From positions 4,662,467-4,726,466 of the forward strand of contig CM060958.1 of the NCBI GenBank assembly GCA_030765055.1: DNA of 64,000 bases, given 5' to 3'. How positions within the stretch are numbered: the first letter of the stretch is position 1; every line of letters starts with the position of its first letter. The notes below the pieces were generated by a model that saw only the letters and a program-made list of their open reading frames with translations, was not told the DNA's origin and did no database searches. The position numbers and the translations under genes are program-made. Positions 19,746 to 30,680 of this stretch are shown here, piece after piece. This DNA comes from Mantis religiosa. Taxonomy: Eukaryota > Arthropoda > Insecta > Mantodea > Mantidae.

Positions 19746-19859
19746 GTTTCTACATATAAAATTTAGTTTACATTTATTTCCCAAAGTTGTCTGTTCAAAC
19801 CCAGCAGAGGATGATGGATTTGTTTGGTGTAAAAGTCCTTAGAATGGCTAACTTCAGAA

Positions 19860-22800
19860 GGGACTAGATTATGTTAAAGAGGGGATTTGGCATAGAGGTC
19901 CAAACTTAGTCTATTGTACCTATGTCCCCAAGTGGGGCATCCCCGGGAGGAAGGATGAGGTGAGAGGAAACAGAGGTGGACTGGACTACACTAAGGAGGG
20001 AATTTGGCACGCAGGTTTGAACTTGATCTATTAAACCTATGTCCCTAAGTGAGGCACGTTGGGAGGAAGGATGAGGCAAGAGGAGACAGACAGACTCAAC
20101 TGGACTATGCTAGGGAGGGTATTTGGCATGGAGGTCCAAACTTGGTCTATTAAACCTATGTCCCTAAGTGAGGCACGTTGGGAGCAAGGATGAGGCGAGA
20201 GGAGACAGACAGACTCAACTGGACTACGCTACGGAGGGTGTTCGGCATGGAGGTTCAAACTTGGTCTATTAAACCTATGTCCCTAAGTGGGGCACGTAGG
20301 GAGCAAGGATAAGGCGAGAGGAGACAGACAGACTTAACTGAACTATGCTACGGAGGGGATTTGGCATGGAGGTCCAAACTTGGTCTATTAAACCTATGTC
20401 CCTAAGTGGGGCACGTAGGGAGCAAGGATGAGGCAAGAGGAGACAGACAGACTCAACTGGACTACGCTACGGAGGGTGTTCGGCATGGAGGTCCAAACTT
20501 GGTCTATTAAACCTATGTCCCTAAGTGAGGCACGTTGGGAGCAAGGATGAGGCGAGAGGAGACAGACAGACTCAACTGGACTACGCTACGGAGGGTGTTC
20601 GGCATGGAGGTCCAAACTTGGTCTATAAAACCTATGTCCCTAAGTGAGGCACGTTGGGAGCAAGGATGAGGCGAGAGGAGACAGACAGACTCAACTGGAC
20701 TATGCTAGGGAGAGGATTTGGCATGAAGGTCCAAACTAGGTCTATTAAACCTATGTCCCTAAGTGGGGCACCTTGGGAGGCAGGATGAGGCAAGAGGAGA
20801 CAGACAGACTCAACTGGACTATGCTAGGGAGAGGATTCGGCATGGTGGTCCAAACTTGGTCTATTAAACCTATGTCCCTAAGTGAGGCACGTTGGGAGGA
20901 AAGATGAGGAGAGAGGAGACAGACAGACTCAACTGGACTATGCTATGGAGGGTATCTGGCATGGAGTCCAAACTTGGTCTATTAAACCTATGTTCCTAAG
21001 TGGGGCATGTAGGGAGCAAGGATGAGGCAAGAGGAGACAGAGAGACTCAACTGGACTATGCTACGGAGGGATTTGGCATGAAGGTCCAAACTAGGTCTGT
21101 TAAAGCTATGTCCCTAAGTGGGGCACGTTGGGAGGAAGGATGAGGCGAGAGGAGCCAGACAGACTCAACTGGACTATGCTACACACATCATCATCACTAC
21201 AGAGGGTATTTGGCATGAAGGTCCAAACTTGGTCTGTTAAAGCTATGTTCCTAAGTAAGGCACGTAGGGAGCAAGGATGAGGCGAGAGGAGACAGACAGA
21301 CTCAACTGGACTATGCTATGGAGGGTATTTGGCATACAGGTCCAAACTTGGTCTATAAAACCTATGTCCCTAATTGGGGCATTAGGGAGCAAGAATGAGG
21401 CGAGAGGAGACAGACAGACTCAACTGAACTATGCTAGGGAGGGGATTTGGCATGGAGGTCCAAACTTGGTCTATAAAACCTATGTCCCTAATTGGGGCAT
21501 TAGGGAGCAAGGATGAGGCGAGAGGAGACAGACAGACTTAACTGAACTATGCTAGGGAGGGGATTTGGCATGGAGGTCCAAACTTGGTCTATTAAACCTA
21601 TGTCCCTAAGTGGGGCACGTTGGGAGCAAGGATAAGGCGAGAGGAGACAGACAGACTCAACTGAACTATGCTAGGGAGGGGATTTGGCATGGAGGTCCAA
21701 ACTTGGTCTATAAAACCTATGTCCCTAATTGGGGCATTAGGGAGCAAGGATGAGGCGAGAGGAGACAGACAGACTCAACTGAACTATGCTAGGGAGGGGA
21801 TTTGGCATACAGGTCCAAACTTGGTCTATTAAACCTATGTTCCTAAGTGAGGCACGTTGGGAGGCAGGATGACGCAAGAGGAGACAGACAGACTCACCTG
21901 AACAATGCTAGGGAGGGGATTTGGCATACAGGTCCAAACTTGGTCTATTAAACCTATGTTCCTAAGTGAGGCACGTTGGGAGGCAGGATGACCCAAGAGG
22001 AGACAGACAGACTCACCTGAACTATGCTAGGGAGGGGATTTGGCATGGAGGTCCAAACTTGGTCTATAAAACCTATGTCCCTAATTGGGGCATTAGGGAG
22101 CAAGGATGAGGCGAGAGGAGACAGACAGACTCAACTGAACTATGCTAGGGAGGGGATTTGGCATACAGGTCCAAACTTGATCTATTAAACCTATGTCCCT
22201 AAGTGGGGCACCTTGGGAGGCAGGATGACGCAAGAGGAGACAGACAGACTCACCTGAACAATGCTATGGAGGGGATTTGCCATGGAGGTCCAAACTTGGT
22301 CTATTGTACCTATGTCCCTACGTGGGGCACGTTGGGAGGCAGGATGAGGCAAGAGGGGACAGACGGACTCAACTGGGCTATGCTACAGAGGGGATTCGGC
22401 ATGAAGGTCCAAACTTGTTCTATTAAACGTATGTCCCTAAGTGGGGCACCTTGGGAGGCAGGATGAGGCAAGAGGGGACAGATGAACTCAACTGGGCAGG
22501 GGAAGGGATTCGGCATGGAGGTACAAACTTGTTCTATTAAACCTATGTCCCTAAGTGGGGCACCTTGGGAGGCAGGATGACGCAAGAGGAGACAGACAGA
22601 CTCACCTGAACAATGCTATGGAGGGGATTTGCCATGGAGGTCCAAACTTGGTCTATTGTACCTATGTCCCTACGTGGGGCACGTTGGGAGGCAGGATGAG
22701 GCAAGAGGGGACAGACGGACTCAACTGGGCTATGCTACAGAGGGGATTCGGCATGAAGGTCCAAACTTGTTCTATTAAACGTATGTCCCTAAGTGGGGCA

Positions 22801-24060
22801 CCTTGGGAGGCAGGATGAGGCAAGAGGGGACTCAACTGGGCAGGGGAAGGGATTCGGCATGGAGGTCCAAACTTGTTCTATTAAATGTATGTCCCTAAGT
22901 GGGGCACCTTGGGAGGCAGGATGACGCAAGAGGAGACAGACGGACTGGAGTGGACTATGCTTCGGAAATCCGAACTTGGTCTATTCTACCTATACCCCTA
23001 AGTGGGGCACCTTGGGAAGAAGGATGACGCAAGAGGAGACAGAGGGGCTGGAGTGGACTATGCTGCGGAAATCTGGACTTGGTCTATTGCACCTATGTCC
23101 CTAAGTGGGGCACCTTGGGAGGAAGGATGAGGCAAGAGGAGACAGAGGGACTGGACTATGCTACTGAAATCCGAACTTGGTCTATTGTACCTATGTCCCT
23201 AAATGTGGCACCTTGGGAGGAAGAATGAGGCGAGAGGAGACAGAGGGACTGGACTATGCTACGGAAATCTGGAGTTGATCTATTGTACCTATGTCTCTAA
23301 GTGGGGCACCTTGGGAGGAAGGATGAGGCAAGAGGAGACAAAGGTACTGGACTGGACTATGCTATGGAAATCTGAACTTGGTGTATTGTACCTCTGTCCC
23401 TAAGTGGGGCACTTTGGGAGGAAGGATGAGGCAAGTGGAGACAGACGGACTGGACTGGACTATGCTATGGAAATCTGAACTTGGTGTATTGTACCTATGT
23501 CCCTAAGTGGGGCACTTTGGGAGGAAGGATGAGGCAAGAGGAGACAGACGGACTGGACTGGACTATGCTATGGAAATCTGAACTTGGTGTATTGTACCTA
23601 TGTCCCTAAGTGGGGCACTTTGGGAGGAAGGATGAGGCAAGTGGAGACAAAGGTACTGGACTGGACTATGCTACGGAAATCTGGACTTGGTCTATTGTAC
23701 CTATGTCTCTAAGTGGGGCACTTTGGGAGGAAGGATGAGGCAAGAGGAGACAGACGGACTGGACTATGCTATGGAAATCTGAACTTGGTGTATTGTACCT
23801 ATGTCCCTAAGTGGGGCACTTTGGGAGGAAGGATGAGGCGAGAGGATATAGACAGACTGGACTATGCTACTGAAATCCGAACTTGGTCTATTGTACCTAT
23901 GTCCCTAAATGGGGCACCTTGGGAGGAAGGATGAGGCGAGAGGATATAGACAGACTGGACTATGCTACAGAGGGATTTCGTCACTGAGCACTGAACTTGG
24001 TCTATTATACCTATGTCTAAGTGGGGCGCCCTGGGAGGAAGGATGAGGCTAAATGTGTCA
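19860..24060. repeat. ~119-bp satellite array with shorter ~103-bp variants on the right
   Basis: About 37 direct tandem units. The first ~26 are about 119 bp (GGATGAGGCGAGAGGAGACA ... GATTTGGCATGGAGGTCCAA ... CTATGTCCCTAAGTGGGGCA). From about 22920 the GAGGGGATTTGGCATGGAGG part is shortened to GAAATC and the unit drops to about 95-103 bp. The segment 22203-22554 is repeated at 22555-22906 (352 bp). Open frames here are by-products of the repeat period, not genes. Confidence 0.9.
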
Positions 24061-24425
24061 GAGCACAGCCGGCCCAAGGAGCCATGACAGTGCAAATGTA
24101 GGGTCCCTATACTTTACCAGTTGAAAACTCCCTGGCAGGCCAGTACAACCACCCACCAGGCGGCTCAGAGACTGGAGATCATCCTACTGGAGCATATCAT
24201 ATTGCAATGCAGTGGCGAGACACCCCCTTGATACTTCTACCCTGAAAGAGACCAACTGATGAGAGATGATATGAAATAATAATGGAGATAAAATGGAGGG
24301 ACAGGAAATTCAGGGGATGTAATTAACTTACCCAGCAATCACCTGGCGACCCAAGAAAACTCCCAAAAATCCCATGGCTCAGGAATCAAACCTGGACCTC
24401 CCAAATGCAGGCCATCCCGCTTGGT
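24040..24425 (-). repeat. SINE family B, minus orientation, fused to the end of the satellite
   Basis: GGAGATAAAATGGAGGGACAGG, GGGGATGTAATTAACTTACC and GGAATCAAACCTGGACCTCC are the reverse complement of the copy at 18810. The array runs into it through AAGGAGCCATGACAGTGC, a linker also found next to the copy at 40990. Confidence 0.75.
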
Positions 24426-25835
24426 TTTAGTAGGGAACTAAAGCTGATGGTCCATTGTTGTAGGTTTAAGATACATCAAAGTGACTACTGAGCAAAGTTA
24501 AGCTGTCTTTTATGCCCAATATATCTTATAATGGGATGCTGACAACCGCAGAATCCATAAGGAACATTTCATTCTTTGTTGTAGGATACAATTAGCATAT
24601 TACCATCAAGTTCAATACTCTTTGCATGATTAGAATAAAACAAAAACTGATTTTCTGTTTGAAAACTCAAAGCAATAACAAAGAATGGTGAACTACTGGA
24701 ATTGTGGTTAACGTAAAATAGGAAAAGATGGCAAGAGCAACAAGAATGTATGCAGTACTTAACAATCATGTTAAGTTATTAGATACACTGTTATTAGAGT
24801 GCAGATAAATGTAGACCTTTTATTTGCTTTCATATTTCAAAAGTATTTATCATTTTTACACATTTTAAAGCTTTTCTTCTGAAACCTTAGTTTGTATATA
24901 AATTGTTTTGACTTATTTTTGCCTTCTCTCAATGATGTTATCTTCTGGCACATGCAGTGTTTGTTACTGGAAAGGCATGAATGTCTATTTTTGGAGCTGA
25001 AGATGTTACTAAATTTGGTCCATCTAACTATCATTTATTTATTTTTAATTGTTTCCTTTTATTTTCCTTCCAAAATACATTCCCAAACACAGAAAGTGTG
25101 GAATGGATTGCTTTGTTCTTTGCACCAAATATACACACTAACACTGAGCATTAGACACAAACGAAGTGCGTGGTATTAAATTGAGAGAATGATAACACTT
25201 GAACAGTGATTTTTAATGCAATGTAACTGCGTGAAAATACAACTTAATGTTGTCATGGTAGCACTGCAGCTATGGCAGGATATACAATGTATGTGTGTCA
25301 TTGTTGGTTGTCTCACAATAATTGAGTCTCTCATGTAAATTGTTACAGTGTAACTTTAGCAACTTATCTCTACTAATAGTTTAAAGAGATATTGTAATTT
25401 GGTAAATTCCTTGAGCATTAAAAATCACTGTTCTCCTCAATATGACAGTTATAACATAGGAGAACATATTTGTTATTGTGGAGCAAAAATGTGGTAATAT
25501 ACAGCAAAACAAAACACAGTCAAATCTGCTTTATAACTGTACAATATGTCAGTATTTGCTCAGCAATAGTTCCATAAACGGTATCTGTGTAGCATAGGAA
25601 ATTACACAACTTTTAACTTCTGCATTAAGAAATTACAGAATCAAATGTCATCCATTTGTGAGGCAGATTAAGAAAACAAATACTTTTGTAAATCTTAGTC
25701 CATTATTAGGTTTATTGCTATTACAGTTATGAAAGATGAATGTAGATATCTATTTTCCCCTTTACCAAATGATAATCTAAAGAAGGTTATTAAAAGCAGG
25801 AAAAGTAGAGTCCAAAGTAATGAAAAGCCAAACTA
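24426..25835. other. Intron sequence, nothing recognised
   Basis: AT-rich; no exon-like frame with splice borders and no named repeat. Confidence 0.5.
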
Positions 25836-25845
25836 TGTAATTAAT

Positions 25846-26142
25846 TGAAAAAACTTTTGTAGTTTTTATATATATATATATATACTTAGTCACTTATATT
25901 TTTATATTATTGAAGGACTAGTTTCGAAAGCCATCGTCTCCATTTTCAACCTCTTTCCAACTAACATCTGTTGTCTTTGGATGTTAGTTGGAGAGAGGAT
26001 GAAAATGGAGACAATGGCTTTCAAAACTAGTCCCTCAATAATATAAAACTGTAAGTGAGGAAGTGTCAAAAAAAGACTACAAATAGCTTTTTGAATTAAT
26101 GTTTATGTCACTGTTACTAAATTCCTCCAATCACGCATAATT
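25846..26142. mobile_element. Penelope-like element, short non-coding head-to-head dimer
   Basis: Two inverted ~110-bp arms (about 25860-25980 and 25982-26090) meet at CCAACTAACATC / GATGTTAGTTGG. Each arm is the 3' end of the Penelope family seen at 28.4-32.9 kb (AAATGGAGAC, AAACTAGTC, GTAAGTGA). Extra sequence ending TTACTAAATTCCTCC follows the right arm only. TGTAATTAAT flanks it at 25836-25845 and 26143-26152. No coding part remains. Confidence 0.8.
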
Positions 26143-26152
26143 TGTAATTAAT

Positions 26153-28398
26153 GCTCATATGATGTTAGCTGCTTGTACAATCGCAGGGTAAAGGGCATGG
26201 AGTGTGTAGCGAGGTAAGTACTTTTGTTGTTGGATTCTTATCACAATTACTTATTATTTAAATGCTCTTCAGCCAAATCAAATCAAATTGAATTTTTAAA
26301 AAATTATTTTGAAATAATTATAAATATTTTCTTTAGTATGAGTAAGTGGAGCATTAAATATTACTATTTGTTTCCTTATAAACATTCTTCTGAAAACAAG
26401 ATAATTTTGTTTATGTCATGAATTTCAGATTTGTTGTGAAGTTATTTGATGTGATATTTTGAATGAACAATAAAGGTTCACTTCTCATGACATTTTCCAA
26501 ACTTTGCTCACCATTAAGATGATCACTGAAATAATTATTGGGCATTGTTTTGGTCATAAGCCTTTCAATCCAATATGCGTTCCATATGTGGGAATGTGGT
26601 TAGGAGTAAACAAGGATATTTGTTGAGTAGAACTACTAGTTTCTTAAAACAAACTGTGAAAATGTTCAAAAATCTTCAAGACTGGTAATAAATCTAGGTA
26701 AATTAGTATCTTCACTTGCTATGTTGAATTTGATTGCAATATAAGTTGCCCATGGCAAGACTTCTCAGCTATAGCTTGTTTCAGATATCTATTTTACCAC
26801 ATCTATGTGTCTCGGAAATTTGTCTCAAAATTTACTTTACACAATTCAGTTGCTTATTTAGCCTTGTGTTTGTCGGTTTATCAGCATTCTGAACCATAAA
26901 GACATTTGCTAACCAACTCACTTCTTCTCAATTTTGTATTAACAATGAATATGTTGTGAATTGTATATGAATAACAAAGACAGATGCTGCCAGAAATTCC
27001 TCAATAAAGTTTTAAATTTACAAAGTTTGTGAAGTCACCTATTAAATTTCTTAAATTTGAGTACATTGTTGGTGCATTTCATTATAAGATAGTAGCTAAA
27101 TTGGAACTAACAGTTGTAATTACTGCCAAACAGGCATCCAGTTACAGTAGTAAAGAAATAATTAGAAACACAATTCCTTTCTTTTATAAACAAAAAGATA
27201 AATTTTGCCATACCCATACCAAAAAAGGCAGAATGGGACAAAATAAATATAATACATAAAAAAGGGAAAATAAAAACGTTCCCGTCATGTTTGAAAGTTG
27301 ATGAATATCTATCTGATCATTTAAATTTTTTATAGTGATCTCCCCCCATTTTGCCATAAATAAGGCTCTGATGGACAATTGCCCTATTCAGTTCCAACAG
27401 CAAAAGTATTTCCTAATGATGTAACATTGTAAGTATAAGCAAAGAGCATGTGGCTGCATGATACCTGTGCATGAACTTTGTTAATAGACAGCAAAGCCAC
27501 GCGATAGAAGCCTCACAGATGCATGACGGAATGGCTTCTAGAACTTATTAAAATGGTGGTAATGGCTTGGTCTTGCTTCCTTACATCCCACTTTCATATG
27601 CAGGTATGTAACTCAACTAACAAATACAGCAATGTACACTAGCATTGTAATGTTTCATCCTCCTGTCTTCATTTATATAAAATGTTACTTAAACCAAACC
27701 TCAGTTGAACTGAGACCACAGTGGAAGTTTAAGAAGACAGAGCTAAACAAATTAAATTGTTAAACTAAAAGTATTTAAATTTTACATAACTAATGTACAT
27801 TGCTAGTGATTGCAAAGTAGATAGCTGTGGTGCCCTTGTCATTAAGTTTGGAAAACTCGAGGCCCATTGTCTTCTCTGCACTTAAAGTTGAAACTTTTCA
27901 AAACTTAAAATTTCAGATGAATTTTGGGAATTATGAAGTTTTCATTCTACAATACTAACATTTATTTATTGTTTATAAAAATATTGAGGTCACCACTATT
28001 TAGTCTTTCTAATCTGCATTAACATAAATAGTTTACTGAAAGCTTTGGTTTACCAAGTTATCCTTAACTAACCATGACAGAAAACTACTGTCTCCATGAT
28101 ATGAAACTCTTGGGTTGATTTTCTGATTGGGATGTTCTCTTAAAAAATCAGATACATTTGTCTGTCCGTCGTTGGTGGAATCCATAGCTTGGACTTGTGT
28201 AAATGTGGCTCGTTAAATGATATTACGAGTACTTCTGCATTTCCAAGCTTAATGAAATACTTCTGCTCAGCTTTTAGTTATAACATAAGAAATATGTCCT
28301 CTAGCATAACATTAGTGATTGTGGAGCAGTAAAGAAAAATTAGATATTATCTTATATTTGACGAGGTTCTTTTGTTCATCTCAGCTGTGTAGGAAAGG
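26153..28398. other. Intron sequence, nothing recognised
   Basis: AT-rich with many short frames but no exon of the channel and no named repeat. Confidence 0.5.
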
Positions 28399-28505
28399 TT
28401 CCATAATCTTAATATAAAATTATTTGTGGTTGGTTTATTGACACTCGTCACTTACTTTTTCATATATTTATGAGAGACTAGTTTCAAAGGCCCTGGCCTC
28501 CATTT

Positions 28506-30560
28506 TCAATCTCTTCCCAACTGGCAACTGTTGTTATCTGCTCTCTCTGGTGGTGGAACTATGAACTTTTTTGTCAAATTATCTGCTGGCGGGATTTCAA
28601 AGTTCATTACGCGATCCTTATTTTTCCAGATGAATATGTTCTCCCATGTTGTCAATCTATTTTGGTTTATCACTCCTTTTAATAATTTTGGATTTGGATC
28701 AATGTCATGGTTTTCATTCCAAAAATGAAATGCTACTGCTGACTTGTCTTCTTGTTTCAATCTGATGTTTCTAAAGTGTTCTTTGACTCTGGTTTTTAAA
28801 TTTCTTTTTGTTTGACCTATGTAGCATTTTTCACAATTCTTGCAATTTATTTGGTATATTCCAGATTTGTTACCTGAAGGAATTTCATCTTTTGTTTTTG
28901 AATTTAGTAATTTTAAAATTGAGTATCTATTAGTAGGTGCCAAGATGATATTTTGTTCCTTGAATATCTTTTTAAATTTATTAAATGTTTTTGGATGATA
29001 TGTGAATGAACTGAATATGCTGTTGCTTTCTTTTTCTTTAATAAATGTGGTTGTTTCCTTAATGGTTTTCTTTAGTTTAGATTTTCTAATTTTCTTCAAC
29101 ACCAAACTTTTGTTGTATCCGTTTTCTTCTGCTATGTGTATTATTGCTTTTTGTTCCTTGAAATGTTCTTCTTTTTCCATGGGTATGTTGACTAGTCTGT
29201 GTGTAAGGCTGTTTATTATTGCATGTTTATGTGTAATTGGGTTGTGGCTATTATTTTTTATATAATTTTCTGAATGTGTTGGCTTCCTGTAAATTCCAAA
29301 TTTTATTTTTGTATCATTCCTGATGATATTTAGATCCAAGAAAGGTAGTTGTCCATTGATTTCCTTTTCTATTGTGAATTTGATAGTCCTTTCTTGCAGA
29401 CTGAGTAATTTTAATGCATCATCTAAATGTTTACTTGGTACAATTGCAAAGATGTCGTCAACATATCTATACCAAATCTTGAAGATCAATGGGAAGGACT
29501 TTTTAATTTGTGTTTCAAATGCACTCATAAATAAGTTAGCCAAAAAAGGTGAAAGTGGATTGCCCATTGATAGTCCTGATTTCTGCTTGTAGTGTTTTCC
29601 ATTAAAGCTAAAGAAGTTTTGTTCAATGCATATTTTTGTTAGAGAAATATATTCTTCTGCTTCTATTGCTTCCATATCAATTGTAGCTAGCCATTTTTTT
29701 AACACAGTCTGCAATTTTTCTGTTGGTATGCTTGGAAATAAAGATGTGACATCAAATGAAACCAGTCTGTCATTTTTGTCCAAATTTATATCTTTGATTT
29801 TTTCTACTAAATCTAAAGAGTTTCTTAAATTTGCACTTTCAAATTTTGGAAAACTATTAAATTTACTTAGTAACCATTTGGCCAAATTATATGTGGGGGC
29901 ATTTATGCTACTAGTAATAGGTCTCATGCCTTTCCCTGTTTTATGAATTTTTGGCAGCCCATATACTCTTGGTAATGTTGGATTATCTACTTTAATTTTG
30001 TGCAATTCTTTTTTGTTGATTATTTTGCTCTCTTTTAGCGTTTTATTTGTGTTTTCAATGCAGTACTTTAATGGATTAGTTTCTACTTTTTGGTAATTAC
30101 TGTCTTCTAACAAATCTTCCATCCTCTTTGTGTATTCTTCTTTTTCCAGAATTACTAGTTTATTTCCCTTGTCTGCTTTAGTATAAATAACCGGTTTCTT
30201 TTTAAGAGCTTTTATGATTTGGTTACTAAAATTCTTTTTCTTTTCATTTTTAATCTCTTCTACTATTTTGGAGCATTTGTTTTTTACTGTGTTTTTACTT
30301 TCTTCATTAAGTGTTTGTGTAGCAATTTGGATGTCAGCAATGTAATCTTCAATTTGGTTGGAATAATCTACACATGTCTTTAAACCTAGATTCAGCATAT
30401 TCAGTTCTGTTTTTGTAAAATTTTGGTTTGATAGGTTTACCACATTGTTTAGATGATCTTTTAGGTTATGTTTGTCTTTTTGATTTATCTTTTTAAAAGT
30501 GCCTGCTTTCTGGCATAAATTTTTTAATTTATTCTTTAACTTTGCTGTTTTTGTCTTCAT
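28506..30560 (-). CDS. Penelope-like reverse transcriptase with GIY-YIG endonuclease (left arm)
   Basis: A 684-codon ORF with no stops. An N-terminal Lys-rich helical region is followed by DKG (130-132), LPKIHK (202-207), RT motif A SFDVTSLFPSIP (268-279), SGLSMGNPLSPFLANLF (328-344), catalytic YVDD (366-369) and LPFLDL (405-410). The C-terminal endonuclease has GIY (567-569), a CKNCEKC zinc-like cluster (573-579), YIG (580-582), then catalytic-type Arg and a downstream Glu and Asn. This layout defines Penelope-like elements, which prime reverse transcription at nicked target DNA. The ATG is the first in frame, 60 bases from the palindrome centre. All catalytic residues seem present. It differs from the right-arm copy at residues 12, 258 and 387. 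Confidence 0.93.
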   Translation of the reverse strand: MKTKTAKLKNKLKNLCQKAGTFKKINQKDKHNLKDHLNNVVNLSNQNFTKTELNMLNLGLKTCVDYSNQIEDYIADIQIATQTLNEESKNTVKNKCSKIVEEIKNEKKKNFSNQIIKALKKKPVIYTKADKGNKLVILEKEEYTKRMEDLLEDSNYQKVETNPLKYCIENTNKTLKESKIINKKELHKIKVDNPTLPRVYGLPKIHKTGKGMRPITSSINAPTYNLAKWLLSKFNSFPKFESANLRNSLDLVEKIKDINLDKNDRLVSFDVTSLFPSIPTEKLQTVLKKWLATIDMEAIEAEEYISLTKICIEQNFFSFNGKHYKQKSGLSMGNPLSPFLANLFMSAFETQIKKSFPLIFKIWYRYVDDIFAIVPSKHLDDALKLLSLQERTIKFTIEKEINGQLPFLDLNIIRNDTKIKFGIYRKPTHSENYIKNNSHNPITHKHAIINSLTHRLVNIPMEKEEHFKEQKAIIHIAEENGYNKSLVLKKIRKSKLKKTIKETTTFIKEKESNSIFSSFTYHPKTFNKFKKIFKEQNIILAPTNRYSILKLLNSKTKDEIPSGNKSGIYQINCKNCEKCYIGQTKRNLKTRVKEHFRNIRLKQEDKSAVAFHFWNENHDIDPNPKLLKGVINQNRLTTWENIFIWKNKDRVMNFEIPPADNLTKKFIVPPPERADNNSCQLGRD

Positions 30561-30680
30561 TTTTCTATTAAGATATGCTAATAAATTGTTTTCAAAATTT
30601 TCCCAAAATATACTTCCTAATTAGGAAGTATATTTTGGGAAAATTTTGAAAACAATTTATTAGCATATCTTAATAGAAAA

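Noticed and set aside
21277..24095. Open frames in the 119-bp array
   Set aside because: They follow the repeat period, lack any domain and are duplicated with the array.
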